14,209 bases of DNA, from NCBI GenBank assembly GCA_033763355.1, contig JANRKT010000370.1:1-14209 (forward strand). Direction: 5' to 3'. How positions within the stretch are numbered: position 1 is the first letter of the stretch; the number at the start of each line of letters is the position of its first letter. Source of the stretch: JANRKT01 sp033763355. Its GTDB lineage: Bacteria > Bacteroidota > Bacteroidia > Chitinophagales > Chitinophagaceae. A model generated the notes under the pieces. That model was not told the DNA's origin. It saw nothing but the letters and a program-made list of their open reading frames with translations, and did no database searches. The position numbers and the translations under genes were made by a program. Positions 13,146-14,209 of this stretch are shown here, one piece after another.

Positions 13146-14131
13146 TCGCTGTTATCCATACGCCCCATTACTTCAAAACTTCCGTCTGCATACAGCTTTC
13201 CCGCATCATCAGTGGCAATAAAAGAGCAGGAATAAATATTGGCAAAGTCAATAATATTGATTGCCCCCAAAGCATACACTTTGCCATCACCGGGTGCATC
13301 ATGAACCGTTAAAGGATCATCTTCATCCCTTACAAGTACCTTTATCCACCCGGGGCAATTAAATATGCCATCATGTTTCGAGTAAGCCTGCGATAACAGT
13401 TCTGTCATTCCATATTCTGAATGTACTTCTTTTACACCCATCTGCTTTTTAATAATGTCATGCACTTCCGCCCTTGTAATCTCCTGCCTCCTTCCTTTCA
13501 TTCCGCCGGTTTCCATAATGATGGTATGGGTTAATTGCATGGGGTATTGTTCGGCAAAATCAAGTAAAGCGAATGTTACGCCGATCAGAATTGTCTTCTG
13601 GCCCTGCCTTTCCAGGTCTTTAAGTACATCATGCAATTCACTATACTGGTTAAGATAAAAACCGCTTTGCGGATGTTTACTCTGCCTGATGAGCTCATCT
13701 GCCATAACAACAAGCGAAGAATTGTTTCTTTCAAGATATGACGGAAGAAGTGCGATAATGCACCAACCGGCAACACTTCCGTAGAAATGTTCAAAACCTG
13801 TGAGAAAACTTTTCCTGTATAAAGAGAGGTCTTTTACAAAATGTTTGCTGCTGACCGTTTGGGTAGTGCCGCTGCTTTCAAATATGGCAACGGGTTCGAA
13901 CGTTGTTGTGGTTACCTGCTGAGATTTGAAAAAGGAAACAGGCAGAAAAGGGATTTGGCAAATATTTTTTACCTGTTCAGGCAACAAGCCGAGGGTATTT
14001 ACGTATCTGTGATATACAGGGTTATACTGATACTGGAAATAAAAGATTTCCCGTGCCAGCGATGTGAAAGCGGAATTGTTAAAATCAAATATTTTCTGTT
14101 CAAAATCAGTATAGCCCTTTAGGTTATTCAA
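13115..14131 (-). CDS. LuxE-domain acyl-protein synthetase / acyltransferase-like protein
   Basis: A 338-residue protein of the LuxE branch of the adenylate-forming (ANL) superfamily. Seen in order: PFLPVSFFKS at 61-70, the AMP/phosphate loop ESSGTTQT at 85-92, IALLPSYLERNNSSL at 126-140, METGGMKGRR at 206-215, the ANL motif EYGMTELLSQAY at 239-250, IDFAN at 294-298, IATDDAGKLYADGSF at 305-319 and GRMDNSDIRGCSLML at 323-337. LuxE proper activates fatty acids and carries the acyl group on a Cys near its C-terminus; Cys333 here is a possible equivalent. No luxC, luxD or luciferase gene is present, so bioluminescence is not implied; such proteins in this phylum have unknown acyl partners. The start is TTG 14131: an in-frame TGA lies 11 codons upstream with no ATG between. 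The downstream gap to the symporter is 143 bases. Confidence 0.82.
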   Translation of the reverse strand: MNNLKGYTDFEQKIFDFNNSAFTSLAREIFYFQYQYNPVYHRYVNTLGLLPEQVKNICQIPFLPVSFFKSQQVTTTTFEPVAIFESSGTTQTVSSKHFVKDLSLYRKSFLTGFEHFYGSVAGWCIIALLPSYLERNNSSLVVMADELIRQSKHPQSGFYLNQYSELHDVLKDLERQGQKTILIGVTFALLDFAEQYPMQLTHTIIMETGGMKGRRQEITRAEVHDIIKKQMGVKEVHSEYGMTELLSQAYSKHDGIFNCPGWIKVLVRDEDDPLTVHDAPGDGKVYALGAINIIDFANIYSCSFIATDDAGKLYADGSFEVMGRMDNSDIRGCSLMLI

Positions 14132-14152
14132 TCCGGAACTTTTAAATTTGAC

Positions 14153-14157
14153 GGAGG
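14153..14157 (+). promoter_or_regulatory. Shine-Dalgarno GGAGG for the right-edge gene
   Basis: GGAGG lies 11 bases before ATG 14169. Such sites are rare in this window, where most genes have none, and it supports 14169 as a real start. Confidence 0.45.
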
Positions 14158-14168
14158 AAATTCAATTC

Positions 14169-14209
14169 ATGAAATACTTACTGATCATTTTCATCACAAG
14201 CCTGCTCAT
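14169..14209 (+). CDS. N-terminus of a secreted or membrane protein (runs off right edge)
   Basis: The last 41 bases read MKYLLIIFITSLL from ATG 14169, a lysine followed by an unbroken hydrophobic run as in a signal peptide or first membrane segment. It is divergent from the LuxE-domain gene, whose start is 37 bases away. Too little is visible to name it. Confidence 0.55.
   Translation, partial: MKYLLIIFITSLL

Noticed and set aside
1..14209. Defence, phage, CRISPR or transposon system
   Set aside because: No arrays, integrases, transposases, restriction enzymes or toxin-antitoxin pairs are visible; the caspase-like protein is exported and has no defence partners beside it.

Overview
The window looks like a chromosomal segment of a Bacteroidota bacterium, most like the Chitinophagaceae and relatives. 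The signs are a type IX secretion plug-family protein, promoters of the TTTG / TAnnTTTG type, a short SRP RNA without an Alu domain, few Shine-Dalgarno sequences, and a vSGLT-like sodium symporter next to xylose catabolism genes. The genus is inference. Most of the window is core metabolism and cell-envelope function; I see no integrase, transposase or CRISPR array.

Left end (1-734): the 5' end of a histidine operon runs leftward. hisG starts at 201 and leaves the window. About 400 bases upstream is a complete transcription attenuator on the same strand: a promoter (614-644), a 16-codon leader peptide with six histidines (559-609), an intrinsic terminator (497-521), and an antiterminator arm that contains the leader stop codon. 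Between attenuator and hisG lies the broken remnant of a GxxExxY-family gene.

Bases 735-3234: rightward genes for a secreted GH16 beta-glucanase, a VOC-fold protein and a small secreted lysine-tailed protein of unknown function, then a leftward transaldolase. Bases 3235-3495 hold the SRP RNA gene (ffs) with its promoter and terminators.

Bases 3496-8212: the T9SS plug-family gene (leftward) diverges from an FtsX/LolE-type permease (rightward), with only 19-40 bases between their starts. The permease converges on a leftward secreted caspase-like protease with a DUF4384-like C-terminus.

Bases 8345-12971: a tight leftward xylose operon, transcribed as Na+/sugar symporter, xylulokinase (xylB), xylose isomerase (xylA), ending at a palindromic terminator. 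Xylose enters, is isomerised to xylulose and phosphorylated to xylulose-5-phosphate; the transaldolase at 2560-3234 belongs to the pentose phosphate pathway that consumes it. Upstream, on the same strand, is a LuxE-domain protein; the right edge holds the first codons of a divergent secreted protein.

The most interesting element is the histidine attenuator: it can be read base by base, its leader mRNA is probably almost leaderless, and a decayed nuclease-like gene sits between it and the operon it controls.
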